This document shows, piece after piece, positions 31,797 through 38,845 of a stretch of DNA of 46,051 nucleotides. The notes below the pieces were generated by a model. It had not been told where the DNA came from. It did not search any database and saw only the letters and a program-made list of their open reading frames with translations. Position 1 is the first letter of the stretch, and the number at the start of each line of letters is the position of its first letter. Position numbers and translations under genes: made by a program. The DNA comes from Erythrobacter sp. EC-HK427 (GTDB lineage Bacteria > Pseudomonadota > Alphaproteobacteria > Sphingomonadales > Sphingomonadaceae). The stretch is from contig NZ_LR701479.1 in the NCBI RefSeq assembly GCF_902498745.1, positions 1,520,001 through 1,566,051 on the forward strand, given 5' to 3'.

Positions 31797-33713
31797 ATGC
31801 ACTTGCTGCCCGCCCATGCCGGTGAAACCGAACTGACCGCTGCCTATCTGCAGCGCTGCGCGCGCTCGCTCTATTGGCGGGGCTGGCCGCTTAACGAAAT
31901 CGCCGCCGAACTCGATGTGAAATACCAGACCGTCGCCAGCTGGAAGCGGCGCGGCAGCTGGGATGATGCGAGCCCGCGCCAGATCATCGAAGACCGCATC
32001 GAAGCGAAGATCGCCAGCTATCTGGACCGGCCCGATTTCAACGAAGGCCATATGAAGCGGGTCGACTTCCTGACCCGCCAGATGGAGCGCATGGCGCGCA
32101 TCGCGAAGTTCGAACGAACCGGAAAGGAAGGCGATCTCAATCCGAAGATCGCCGCGCGCAATGATGAAGCCGCGCAGGCCAAGCGCGATGACAAACGCCG
32201 CAACTTCCTGAGCCGTGAAAACTTCCAGGCGCTGCTGGATGACTTCCACGAAAAGAACTTCGCCTATCAGGCGGGCTGGTGGGCGCAGCGCGACCAGCGA
32301 ACGCGCAAGATTCTGAAATCCCGCCAGATCGGCGCGACCTGGTATTTTGCCCGCGAAGCGCTGGCGAAGATCGCTGAAGATGTTCTGGCCGGCAGGCAGC
32401 CGCGAAACCAGATATTCCTCTCGGCATCGAAGCGCCAGGCGATGAAGTTCAAGCGCGAACTGGTCAGCTGGGTGAAGCGGGTCTGCGATGTCGATCTGGC
32501 CGGCGACCCGATCATGCTGGATTTCGGCGGGCTGACCGGCCCGCCCTCAAGTAGCGAAGCGGTAGGGCAAGAATGCGATGGCGAGCCTTTGGCGCTGGAC
32601 CAGGTCGGCCTTTATCCGATTTCGACCAATTCGAACACGGCGCAGGGCGAAAGCGGCGACTTCTATTTCGACGAATTTTTCTGGGTCCATGGTTTCGCCA
32701 CGCTGCGCAAGGTCGCTGCCGCGATGGCAACGCACAAGATTTACAAGCGGACCTATTTTTCGACGCCATCGACCAAAACGCATGAAGCCTATGCATTCTG
32801 GTCAGGCGAGGAATGGAACCAGGGCAAGGCCAAGGCAAAGCAGCGCGAATTTGATTGCAGCCATGCGAATCTGGCCGGTGGCAAGATCATGCCCGATGGC
32901 AGCTGGTGCCAGGTGGTTACGCTCGCCGATGCGATTGCCGGCGGGCTCGGCCAGCTGGTCGACATCGATGAACTGCGCGAAGAATCCAGCGAAGATGAAT
33001 TCCGCAATCTTTACGGGTGCGAATTTGTCGATGATGCGGCCAGCAGCTTTCCCTGGCATCGCCTGGCGCCCGCGCGGGTCGACAGCTTCTATCGCTGGCG
33101 CGATTTCAAGCCCGCGCTGCTGGACATCCCAGGCGGCAGGCCGTTCGGCGATGCGCCGGTCTGGCTCGGCTATGACCCGAACAAGCAAGGCCGCGATGAT
33201 GCCGCGCTGGCCATTGTTGCCGCGCCCGATCAGCCTGGTGTCAGCAAGCTGCGCTGCCTGGACAAGTATCGCCTGAATGATCGCGACTTCCAGGGTCAGG
33301 CCGATTTCATTCGCGACATCGCCGCCCGCTATAATGTGACCGACATTTCGATCGACACTACAGGCCACGGGCGCGCGGTGTTCGAACTGGTGAAGCGGTG
33401 GTTCCCTACGGTTCGCGCGATCGAATATTCGGTCGCGACCAAAACCGCGCTGGTCATCAAAGGACAATCGCTTTTCCGCGCGAACCGTGTCGAATTCGAT
33501 ACGGGCTGGACCGATGTCATGCAGGCTTTCATGGCCATCAGGCCCACGCTGACCGGCAGCGGGAAGGGTGTCACCTATACCGCCAGCAGGAACGGCCAGA
33601 TCGGCCATGCCGACATCGCCTGGGCCTTCCTGCACGCCTTTTCCAATGAACCGCTGGACGTTGCCGCCGCTGCCGAAGCCGCTGCCGGCGACCAGTTTAT
33701 CGTCTCCGACTAA
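31797..33713 (+). CDS. P: Terminase large subunit P (P2 gpP)
   Basis: The ATG at 31797 gives 638 aa; an in-frame GTG at 31782 is possible. The N-terminus has a helix-turn-helix (YWRGWPLNEIAAELDVKYQT, then VASWKRRGSW). The ATPase part has ILKSRQIGATWYFAREAL, SASKRQAMKFKRELV and DFYFDEFFWVHGF (Walker B-like). The nuclease half has GYDPNKQGRDDAALAIVAA and the Asp in ISIDTTGHGRAVFELV. It packages DNA with M through portal Q. Residues encoded at 32543-32568 (PSSSEAVG) come from a 26-nt hairpin element also found at 14847-14872 and may be an in-frame insertion. Confidence 0.95.
   Translation: MHLLPAHAGETELTAAYLQRCARSLYWRGWPLNEIAAELDVKYQTVASWKRRGSWDDASPRQIIEDRIEAKIASYLDRPDFNEGHMKRVDFLTRQMERMARIAKFERTGKEGDLNPKIAARNDEAAQAKRDDKRRNFLSRENFQALLDDFHEKNFAYQAGWWAQRDQRTRKILKSRQIGATWYFAREALAKIAEDVLAGRQPRNQIFLSASKRQAMKFKRELVSWVKRVCDVDLAGDPIMLDFGGLTGPPSSSEAVGQECDGEPLALDQVGLYPISTNSNTAQGESGDFYFDEFFWVHGFATLRKVAAAMATHKIYKRTYFSTPSTKTHEAYAFWSGEEWNQGKAKAKQREFDCSHANLAGGKIMPDGSWCQVVTLADAIAGGLGQLVDIDELREESSEDEFRNLYGCEFVDDAASSFPWHRLAPARVDSFYRWRDFKPALLDIPGGRPFGDAPVWLGYDPNKQGRDDAALAIVAAPDQPGVSKLRCLDKYRLNDRDFQGQADFIRDIAARYNVTDISIDTTGHGRAVFELVKRWFPTVRAIEYSVATKTALVIKGQSLFRANRVEFDTGWTDVMQAFMAIRPTLTGSGKGVTYTASRNGQIGHADIAWAFLHAFSNEPLDVAAAAEAAAGDQFIVSD
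32543..32568. repeat. 26-nt hairpin element, copy 2 (inside gene P)
   Basis: Arms GCCCT (32543-32547) and AGGGC (32564-32568) enclose the same 16-nt loop as the copy at 14847-14872. Both arm changes keep the pairing. In gene P it encodes part of GPPSSSEAVGQE without breaking the frame. Confidence 0.6.
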
Positions 33714-33739
33714 TCGCCGACCAAAAGGATCTCCGAACC

Positions 33740-34864
33740 ATGACCGAACTCGCCATCGACGCCGCCACCAAAACCGGCCCAGAAATTGCCCCCGAAACGG
33801 CGATGGCCATCCCCGATGATGCCAAAGCGATGGTCTTCAGCTTCGGCGATGCCGAAAGCGTTCTGGATAGCCGCGAACTGGCCGACTATTTCGAAATCTA
33901 TCATAACGGCAAATGGTTCGAACCGCCGCTGCCGATGGATAAGCTGGCGAAGGTTTTCAATATGGCGCCAGGCCATCGCAGTTCGATCGCGCTGAAGGTG
34001 AACCTGCTGGTCGGCGTTCATCAGCCGACCGCCCAGCTGTCGACCGATTCTTTCGAACGAACCGCGCTGGATTTCCTGCAAATGGGCAATGGCTATCTGG
34101 AATCGGTGCCGAACCGCGCGGGCGGGCTCGCCATCGCGCGCCACGCGCCCGCTCGGCATATGCGCGCGCCAAAGGATGCCGGCGCCGGTTACTTCTTTGT
34201 CGGCGCCAATCCCATGGGCGAGTATCGCGGCAGCCCTGCCATCCAGGCCGAACACCAGTTCCGGCCTGGCGCGATCTGCCATCTGCAGCAGCCCGATGTC
34301 GCGCAGGAAATCTATGGCTTGCCCGAATGGCTATCGGCGCTGCAGGCGGGCCTTTTGAATGAGAACGCGACCCTGTTCCGCCGCCGCTACTATTTGAACG
34401 GCGCCCATGCGGGCTTCATCCTCTATGTGAATGATGCCTTCGCCGACAACGAAACCGCCGACAAGGTTCGCCAGGCGATGAAGTCGACCAAAGGCGTCGG
34501 CAACTTCAAGAATATGTTCTTCTATATGCCAGGCGGGAAAAAGGATGGTGTGCAGCTGATTCCGGTCGGCGATGTCGCGGCAAAGGATGAATTCACCGGC
34601 GTGAAGAACATCAGCCGCGATGATATGCTGACCGCGCATCGCGTCCCGCCACAGCTGATCGGTATCGTGCCGACCAATGCCGCCGGCTTCGGGAAGGTCG
34701 GCGAAGCGCTGGACACGTTCTTCCAGATCGAAATCGTGCCGATCATGCGCCGCATGATGGCGATGAACGACTTCTTCGGCGAAGAAGTGCTGCGATTCGG
34801 CAATTACAGCGCCAGCGATGGCAGCCAGATCACGCCGACAGGGGAGCGTGTTGCAGTCAGCTAA
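33740..34864 (+). CDS. Q: Portal protein Q (P2 gpQ)
   Basis: The 374-aa protein has the PBSX/P2 portal pattern: YHNGKWFEPPLPMDKLAKVF, GHRSSIALKVNLLVG, DFLQMGNGYLESVPNRAGG, then EIYGLPEWLSALQAGLLNEN and RRRYYLNGAHAGFILYVND. The C-terminal part has AHRVPPQLIGIVPTNAAGFG. As a dodecamer at one capsid vertex it is the DNA channel. P and Q form a rightward pair, as in P2; a terminator hairpin follows. Confidence 0.95.
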   Translation: MTELAIDAATKTGPEIAPETAMAIPDDAKAMVFSFGDAESVLDSRELADYFEIYHNGKWFEPPLPMDKLAKVFNMAPGHRSSIALKVNLLVGVHQPTAQLSTDSFERTALDFLQMGNGYLESVPNRAGGLAIARHAPARHMRAPKDAGAGYFFVGANPMGEYRGSPAIQAEHQFRPGAICHLQQPDVAQEIYGLPEWLSALQAGLLNENATLFRRRYYLNGAHAGFILYVNDAFADNETADKVRQAMKSTKGVGNFKNMFFYMPGGKKDGVQLIPVGDVAAKDEFTGVKNISRDDMLTAHRVPPQLIGIVPTNAAGFGKVGEALDTFFQIEIVPIMRRMMAMNDFFGEEVLRFGNYSASDGSQITPTGERVAVS

Positions 34865-34998
34865 GGGCCATTGGCCCGCACACTTCTCAAGGTTAGTCAA
34901 ACCAAAATGCGACAAGCCGTGTAAGGTCCGCGAATTATCCCCGACCCATTATCCGCCACCGCTATCGAATCGCGCTGGCGCCTCACATAAGTAAATGT

Positions 34999-35035
34999 GG
35001 AAGCCCCGCCATTCTTCTGATCAGGCGGGGCTTCC
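34999..35035 (+). terminator. Strong terminator-like hairpin after Q
   Basis: GGAAGCCCCGCC (34999-35010) and GGCGGGGCTTCC (35024-35035) form a perfect 12-bp stem with a 13-base loop. No gene lies in 34865-35149. The same stretch holds two small GGGCC/GGCCC hairpins (34865-34877 and 35041-35053). In P2 the cos site lies beyond Q, so cos could be here, but I cannot identify it. Confidence 0.65.
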
Positions 35036-35149
35036 CCGAAGGGCCAACGGCCCACCGGCTTCACAAGCGCGTCATTGCTTCAAAGCAATCGCTCGGTCAA
35101 GCTGATTGGTTCTTCGGTTTATTGCTGAAACCATAAGGAACTAAAACCA

Positions 35150-35584
35150 ATGACCGATTACTCAATCACTTATGTTCATAACTCTTTCCACATTCGCCGC
35201 TATCTCGCGAACCAGGGCGGGGTGCCGATCGGGCATTTTTCGGTTCTGACCGAAATGATCTTCCTCTTGATCGCGCCGCTGGAACAGCTGGGCTATGAAC
35301 TGCCCGAACGTCTCTGGCCGGATATTTCATCGGGCCGGTTCTTCGCCGGCTTCCTGCGCGAAGAACATGGGCTGTCGCTCCGCGATCTGCCGACCTACGT
35401 TCACAAGTTCGAAGATGACAGGAAGCCGGTGCTGGCGAAGGCCTATCCCGAAGACCTGCTGCCGCTTTTCCGGCGTTATTTCCGCGAAGTGTGGCTGCCG
35501 ACCCGCGCGCCTGGCTATTTTGCCGAGCGCGACCCTGCCGCGCTTCCCTATCTCGAAGTCCTGCTGCAGCGCCTGGCGGCATGA
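35150..35584 (+). CDS. Phage accessory protein, 144 aa, function unknown
   Basis: The frame is preceded by AAGGA and an inverted repeat GGTTT-N7-AAACC (about 35117-35133), suggesting its own regulated promoter. The protein begins MTDYSITYVHNSFHIRRYLA, has a hydrophobic patch FLLIAPLEQLGYELPERLW and ends with a charged region containing GLSLRDLPTYVHKFEDDRKP and LPLFRRYFREVWLPTRAPGYF. Its shape recalls phage anti-repressor or P63C-type C-terminal regions, but I cannot confirm that. It lies in the accessory zone between Q and the attachment site. Confidence 0.7.
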   Translation: MTDYSITYVHNSFHIRRYLANQGGVPIGHFSVLTEMIFLLIAPLEQLGYELPERLWPDISSGRFFAGFLREEHGLSLRDLPTYVHKFEDDRKPVLAKAYPEDLLPLFRRYFREVWLPTRAPGYFAERDPAALPYLEVLLQRLAA

Positions 35585-35602
35585 TCTGGCGGCGCGCGGC
35601 GA

Positions 35603-35800
35603 TCAGGTAACGCCGCGCGCCTTCCAGAATTCTCGCCAATCATCGACATTGTCTTCGATGCTGCAGCCTTCGCCCGATGCGCTTGCCAACGCGCGTTCGA
35701 TTGCGGCCAGCTGTTCGCGCGTCTCGCAATGATCGATCGACCGCCGCGAACCGGCGATCTCATTTCCCTCTGGGTCGGTCACGAATAGATAATGGCGCAT
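35603..35800 (-). CDS. Small acidic phage protein, 65 aa
   Basis: The ATG at 35800 gives MRHYLFVTDPEGNEIAGSRR followed by an acidic helical half (REQLAAIERALASASGEGCS, NVDDWREFWKARG). No family is recognised. It faces the 35150 gene tail to tail, so it forms its own transcription unit. The coding strand and compact composition support it, but evidence is limited. Confidence 0.5.
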   Translation of the reverse strand: MRHYLFVTDPEGNEIAGSRRSIDHCETREQLAAIERALASASGEGCSIEDNVDDWREFWKARGVT

Positions 35801-35834
35801 TGACGTTTGTTCCGCGTTCGTTCCTTTATGGGCC

Positions 35835-36065
35835 GTGGTTAGGCATCGGCTCGATTCGGTCAACGATTTTGCGCGGCAAGGGTATCTGCTGCGCATCACC
35901 TGCAATGTCTGCAGCCATTCGGTCGATGCCGACCCGATCGGGATGCTGGACCAACTGCACCGGCTAGGCCTGGGCTATGGCATCGCCGATCTGGAAGGGC
36001 GGATGAAATGCCGCCGCTGCAAATGGCGCGGCGCCACCATCACCGCGACCGACCCAGCGATCTAA
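35835..36065 (+). CDS. Small zinc-ribbon protein, 76 aa, GTG start
   Basis: The frame opens with GTG at 35835. It has CNVC at residues 24-27 and CRRCKWRG at 59-66, a four-Cys zinc ribbon separated by a helical segment (IGMLDQLHRLGLGYGIADLE). Similar short proteins are common in alphaproteobacterial phages and may bind nucleic acid. It diverges from the 65-aa gene on the other strand. Confidence 0.6.
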   Translation: MVRHRLDSVNDFARQGYLLRITCNVCSHSVDADPIGMLDQLHRLGLGYGIADLEGRMKCRRCKWRGATITATDPAI

Positions 36066-36142
36066 AGCCAGCCCGCCACACAGCTTGCCATGCTGACCAG
36101 CATCAGCACCGCGATCACTGCAAATTCGATCTTCAATCGCAT
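36062..36142 (-). CDS. Possible 26-aa membrane peptide
   Basis: A very short frame encodes MRLKIEFAVIAVLMLVSMAS followed by CVAGWL: one membrane helix with a positive start. It overlaps the zinc-ribbon gene end to end by four bases. A longer upstream reading to 36340 has no good ribosome site. It is offered with low confidence because such peptides arise easily by chance. Confidence 0.25.
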   Translation of the reverse strand: MRLKIEFAVIAVLMLVSMASCVAGWL

Positions 36143-36308
36143 GGCGACCGGACTGCGCCGATCGCGCGCCCAGGGCAAGCCCGATGCGGCCTGACCCCAT
36201 CCATCCAGCCCCGCGCGCCGCGCTCGCCCCCACGCCACGCCTGCGCCTTCTTCGATACGATTTATGCATGATCGGCTTGCCCGCTGCATCTGGCGGCGGG
36301 GTGTGTGT

Positions 36309-36570
36309 GCGGCAAAGGCATAACATTCATAACCTGCCACGCGAACCGGCCAGAAAAGCCCAGATTTCCGCCATTTCTGAAGTTATGTCGGCGGCATTAT
36401 GCGACATAATATTTCGACCGGCTTTTCATTACCTCTTTGAAAAACCATCCCTTTCTAAAGACCAGATATTACATTCAATTGATATAATATAATTATACCA
36501 ATGTTATAGAAAGATTATGTCGTAAGTCTCTGAAATGTCGAGAATGTTAGGAATGTTATGCCTTTGCCGC
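36309..36570. repeat. AT-rich segment bounded by 20-bp perfect inverted repeats
   Basis: GCGGCAAAGGCATAACATTC at 36309-36328 is exactly inverted at 36551-36570. The 222 bases between are much richer in A+T than the surroundings and contain TTATGTCG at 36383-36390 and 36515-36522 and its inverse at 36402-36409. No gene is supported. It could be a miniature mobile element, a recombinase attachment arm or a replication/partition region. Confidence 0.6.
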
Positions 36571-36575
36571 GCATA

Positions 36576-36602
36576 CCCGTCACCGTCATGGTTGGTGACG
36601 GG
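36576..36602. terminator. Hairpin flanking the prophage end
   Basis: CCCGTCACC (36576-36584) and GGTGACGGG (36594-36602) form a perfect 9-bp stem with a 9-base loop, just outside the inverted-repeat segment. An A-rich run follows on the plus strand, and there is no T-run, so terminator activity is uncertain. Confidence 0.4.
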
Positions 36603-36716
36603 AAGCTGCGGAAAATTGAAAAAATGCGCCCGCTCGCGCAATCTGCGCGGCAGATGATCGGGTGAATGCGCTATTATGCAGGAAGGCTAGGCGGCGACCT
36701 GAAGTGTATGCCGCTG

Positions 36717-36739
36717 TGCAAATCCAACTCCCGCAACCA
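36717..36739 (+). other. tRNA 3'-end fragment, probable attR
   Basis: CAAATCC followed by AACTCCCGCAACCA reproduces the T-loop 3' part, the T-stem 3' strand (CCAAC), the acceptor 3' strand (TCCCGCA), A73 and CCA of a tRNA. Nothing upstream can supply the rest of the tRNA. The acceptor strand ending in A72 fits an initiator tRNA with the usual C1-A72 mismatch. Such a fragment is what remains when a phage integrates into a tRNA gene; the restored tRNA should lie left of this window. Confidence 0.55.
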
Positions 36740-36771
36740 CCTGAAGACCCGTTCAAAAGCAACGCGCCAGA

Positions 36772-36796
36772 CGCCCGACAGCTCCGCTGTCGGGCG
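36772..36796 (+). terminator. Hairpin downstream of the tRNA fragment
   Basis: CGCCCGACAG (36772-36781) and CTGTCGGGCG (36787-36796) make a perfect 10-bp stem with a 5-base loop. It sits about 30 bases after the CCA, where a tRNA terminator is expected, and before the host HD gene. No clear T-run follows. Confidence 0.55.
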
Positions 36797-36834
36797 CGCT
36801 TGCTGTTGCGCTTTGGCAAAAAGGAGTATGCCAC

Positions 36835-37410
36835 TTGCCCATGAGCTATACCGACCGGTTCGACCAAGCGCTCGCCTATGCCAGCCGCATCCACCGCCAC
36901 CAGCAGCGCAAGGGGGCGGACATTCCCTATGTCTCGCACCTGCTCGGCGTCTGCGCGATCGCGATCGAGAACGGGGCGAGCGAGGATCAGGCGATTGCCG
37001 CTTTGCTGCATGATGCGGTTGAAGACCAAGGAGGTCAGCCGCGGCTGGAGGAGATTCGCGCCAGTTTTGGCGATGCTGTTGCGCAAATTGTTTGGGACTG
37101 CACCGATAGCGATACCGAGCCCAAACCGCCGTGGCGCGCGCGCAAAGAGGCCTATCTTGCCAGTCTGGAGCACAAACCTGCAACTTCACTCGCGGTCAGC
37201 CTTGCCGACAAGACACATAATGCGGGCGCAATCACTGCCGATATGCACACGCACGGTCAGGCGGTGTGGGAACGCTTTACCGGAGGCCGCGAGGGCAGCC
37301 TGTGGTATTACCGCGCGCTGGCGGAGGTCTTTCTGCGACGTATTCCGGGCCCGGCCGCGCAAAGGTTCGTGCGACTGGTTGCCGAGATGGAAGCGCTCGA
37401 CGCCCGCTAA
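36835..37410 (+). CDS. HD-family alarmone hydrolase-like protein (SpoT/MESH1 type)
   Basis: The TTG at 36835 is eight bases behind AAGGAG; the ATG at 36841 is the alternative but is spaced 14. The 191-aa protein has the SpoT hydrolase pattern: YASRIHRHQQRKG (first His), PYVSHLLGVC, ALLHDAVED (His-Asp at 59-60, then Glu-Asp) and LADKTHNAGA. There is no synthetase or regulatory domain, so it is a stand-alone small alarmone hydrolase or related nucleotide pyrophosphohydrolase. First chromosomal gene after the attachment fragment. Confidence 0.85.
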   Translation: MPMSYTDRFDQALAYASRIHRHQQRKGADIPYVSHLLGVCAIAIENGASEDQAIAALLHDAVEDQGGQPRLEEIRASFGDAVAQIVWDCTDSDTEPKPPWRARKEAYLASLEHKPATSLAVSLADKTHNAGAITADMHTHGQAVWERFTGGREGSLWYYRALAEVFLRRIPGPAAQRFVRLVAEMEALDAR

Positions 37411-37521
37411 TAGACTAAGGCGTGACCGTGCGGTCATCGGTTATCGTCCTTGGCTATCGATACCCTCGCCATTGGCCTGCAGCTGGGATAGGCTCGGTGA
37501 CGACCGGGGGAACCAGCCGCA

Positions 37522-38715
37522 ATGCCCAAGAACATCGTCATTCTGCTCGACGGAACTTCGAACCAGATCAGCGAGCACCGTTCCAACGTGCTGCGGCTTT
37601 ACGGCATCCTGTCCAAGCGCCCCGATCAACTGGTCTATTACGACCCCGGCGTCGGCACCTTTGGTTCGGCGGGGATGTTTTCCAATCTCAAAAGCAAAGT
37701 TGTCGAGCTTTGGGGGCTCGCCACCGGCTATGGCATGGATGCCAATGTGAAGGAGGCGTATCGCTTTCTGGTCGAGAACTACGAAGCGGGAAAATCCGGA
37801 GCGGCCAGCGCGGGGCCTTCGCCGCGAGACCGGATATACATTTGCGGGTTCAGCCGCGGTGCCTATGCGGCGCGGGTACTGGCGGGTTTCATCAATGCAT
37901 TCGGGCTGATGGAGGCGCGCAACCTCAACCTGCTCGATTACGCCTATCGCGCCTATAAGCGGATCGGCGAGGAAGGGCAGGCAGACAATTCGAGCGAGGC
38001 GTTTGCCGAAATGCGGCTGTTCGAACGCATTCTCGATCCTGATCGTCCGCCGATCCGGATGCTCGGCCTGTTCGATACAGTCGCTTCGGTGATCGAGCCC
38101 GCCCGCTATGGCTACCGGTTGGCCAGCCATGCCTTCACCAATCGCAATCCGAATGTGCAGAGCATTTTCCACGCGCTGGCGATGGATGAACGCCGCACCA
38201 TGTTCCGCCATGTGCCGTGGGAGGAGGGACACGAATATCGCGGCAACCCCTTCAACCAGGCGGGCGCAGTGCCGCAGGAGGTCGAACAGGTGTGGTTCCC
38301 GGGCTTTCACGGTGATGTCGGCGGCGGCCACCGCGAGGAAGACAGCGCACTGTGCAAAATCCCGCTGCTCTGGATGATCAAGCAAGGCGAGCGCGCCGGA
38401 CTGCATTTCTCCAAAGCGAGCATCAAATCCTTGGTGCTGGCGGACGAGAAGGAGAGCAAATATACTCGGCCCGATCCCTTGGCACCGGGCAAGAATTCGA
38501 TGACCTGGGGGTGGAAACCGCTCGAAATCCTGCCGCGTCGAAAACCGGCGGATTCGCGCCGGCCTTCGCTGCTGGGCTGGATCATCCCTTGGTTCGAGCC
38601 ACGTTTCGTCCCTGCTGGCGCGAAACTGCATCGTGCGATCGAAGACCGGCAGCGCAAGGACGGGCGCTGGCCGCCCAATACGCCGCCGCCGGGGCACTTC
38701 ACGCTGGTGGATTGA
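37522..38715 (+). CDS. DUF2235 alpha/beta hydrolase, Tle1-like
   Basis: The 397-aa protein begins MPKNIVILLDGTSNQISEHR and contains YYDPGVGTFGSAGMFS, the nucleophile elbow CGFSRGAYAAR (Ser111), LGLFDTVASV (acidic residue) and WFPGFHGDVGGGH (catalytic His region). These features define DUF2235, which includes type VI phospholipase effectors of the Tle1 group and housekeeping members. No secretion signal or type VI genes are visible here, so a cytoplasmic hydrolase is more likely. Confidence 0.88.
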   Translation: MPKNIVILLDGTSNQISEHRSNVLRLYGILSKRPDQLVYYDPGVGTFGSAGMFSNLKSKVVELWGLATGYGMDANVKEAYRFLVENYEAGKSGAASAGPSPRDRIYICGFSRGAYAARVLAGFINAFGLMEARNLNLLDYAYRAYKRIGEEGQADNSSEAFAEMRLFERILDPDRPPIRMLGLFDTVASVIEPARYGYRLASHAFTNRNPNVQSIFHALAMDERRTMFRHVPWEEGHEYRGNPFNQAGAVPQEVEQVWFPGFHGDVGGGHREEDSALCKIPLLWMIKQGERAGLHFSKASIKSLVLADEKESKYTRPDPLAPGKNSMTWGWKPLEILPRRKPADSRRPSLLGWIIPWFEPRFVPAGAKLHRAIEDRQRKDGRWPPNTPPPGHFTLVD

Positions 38716-38845
38716 TGTGGCCCTTCTGCCACCTGTCACAATTGTCACAAATATGCGCCGGATTGTAACCGCGCGGTCACCGAGTTGACCCCGTTTCGCC
38801 ACGCATCGCGCCTAACGCCGCCTCCATATTCACCGGAGGAAGCAC

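Noticed and set aside
36184..36492. A 102-codon plus-strand frame running into the AT-rich segment
   Set aside because: It crosses the 20-bp inverted repeat, changes composition abruptly and has no ribosome site or recognisable domain.
37522..38715. DUF2235 gene as a type VI secretion effector
   Set aside because: No VgrG, PAAR, adaptor or immunity gene is next to it and no secretion feature is visible.
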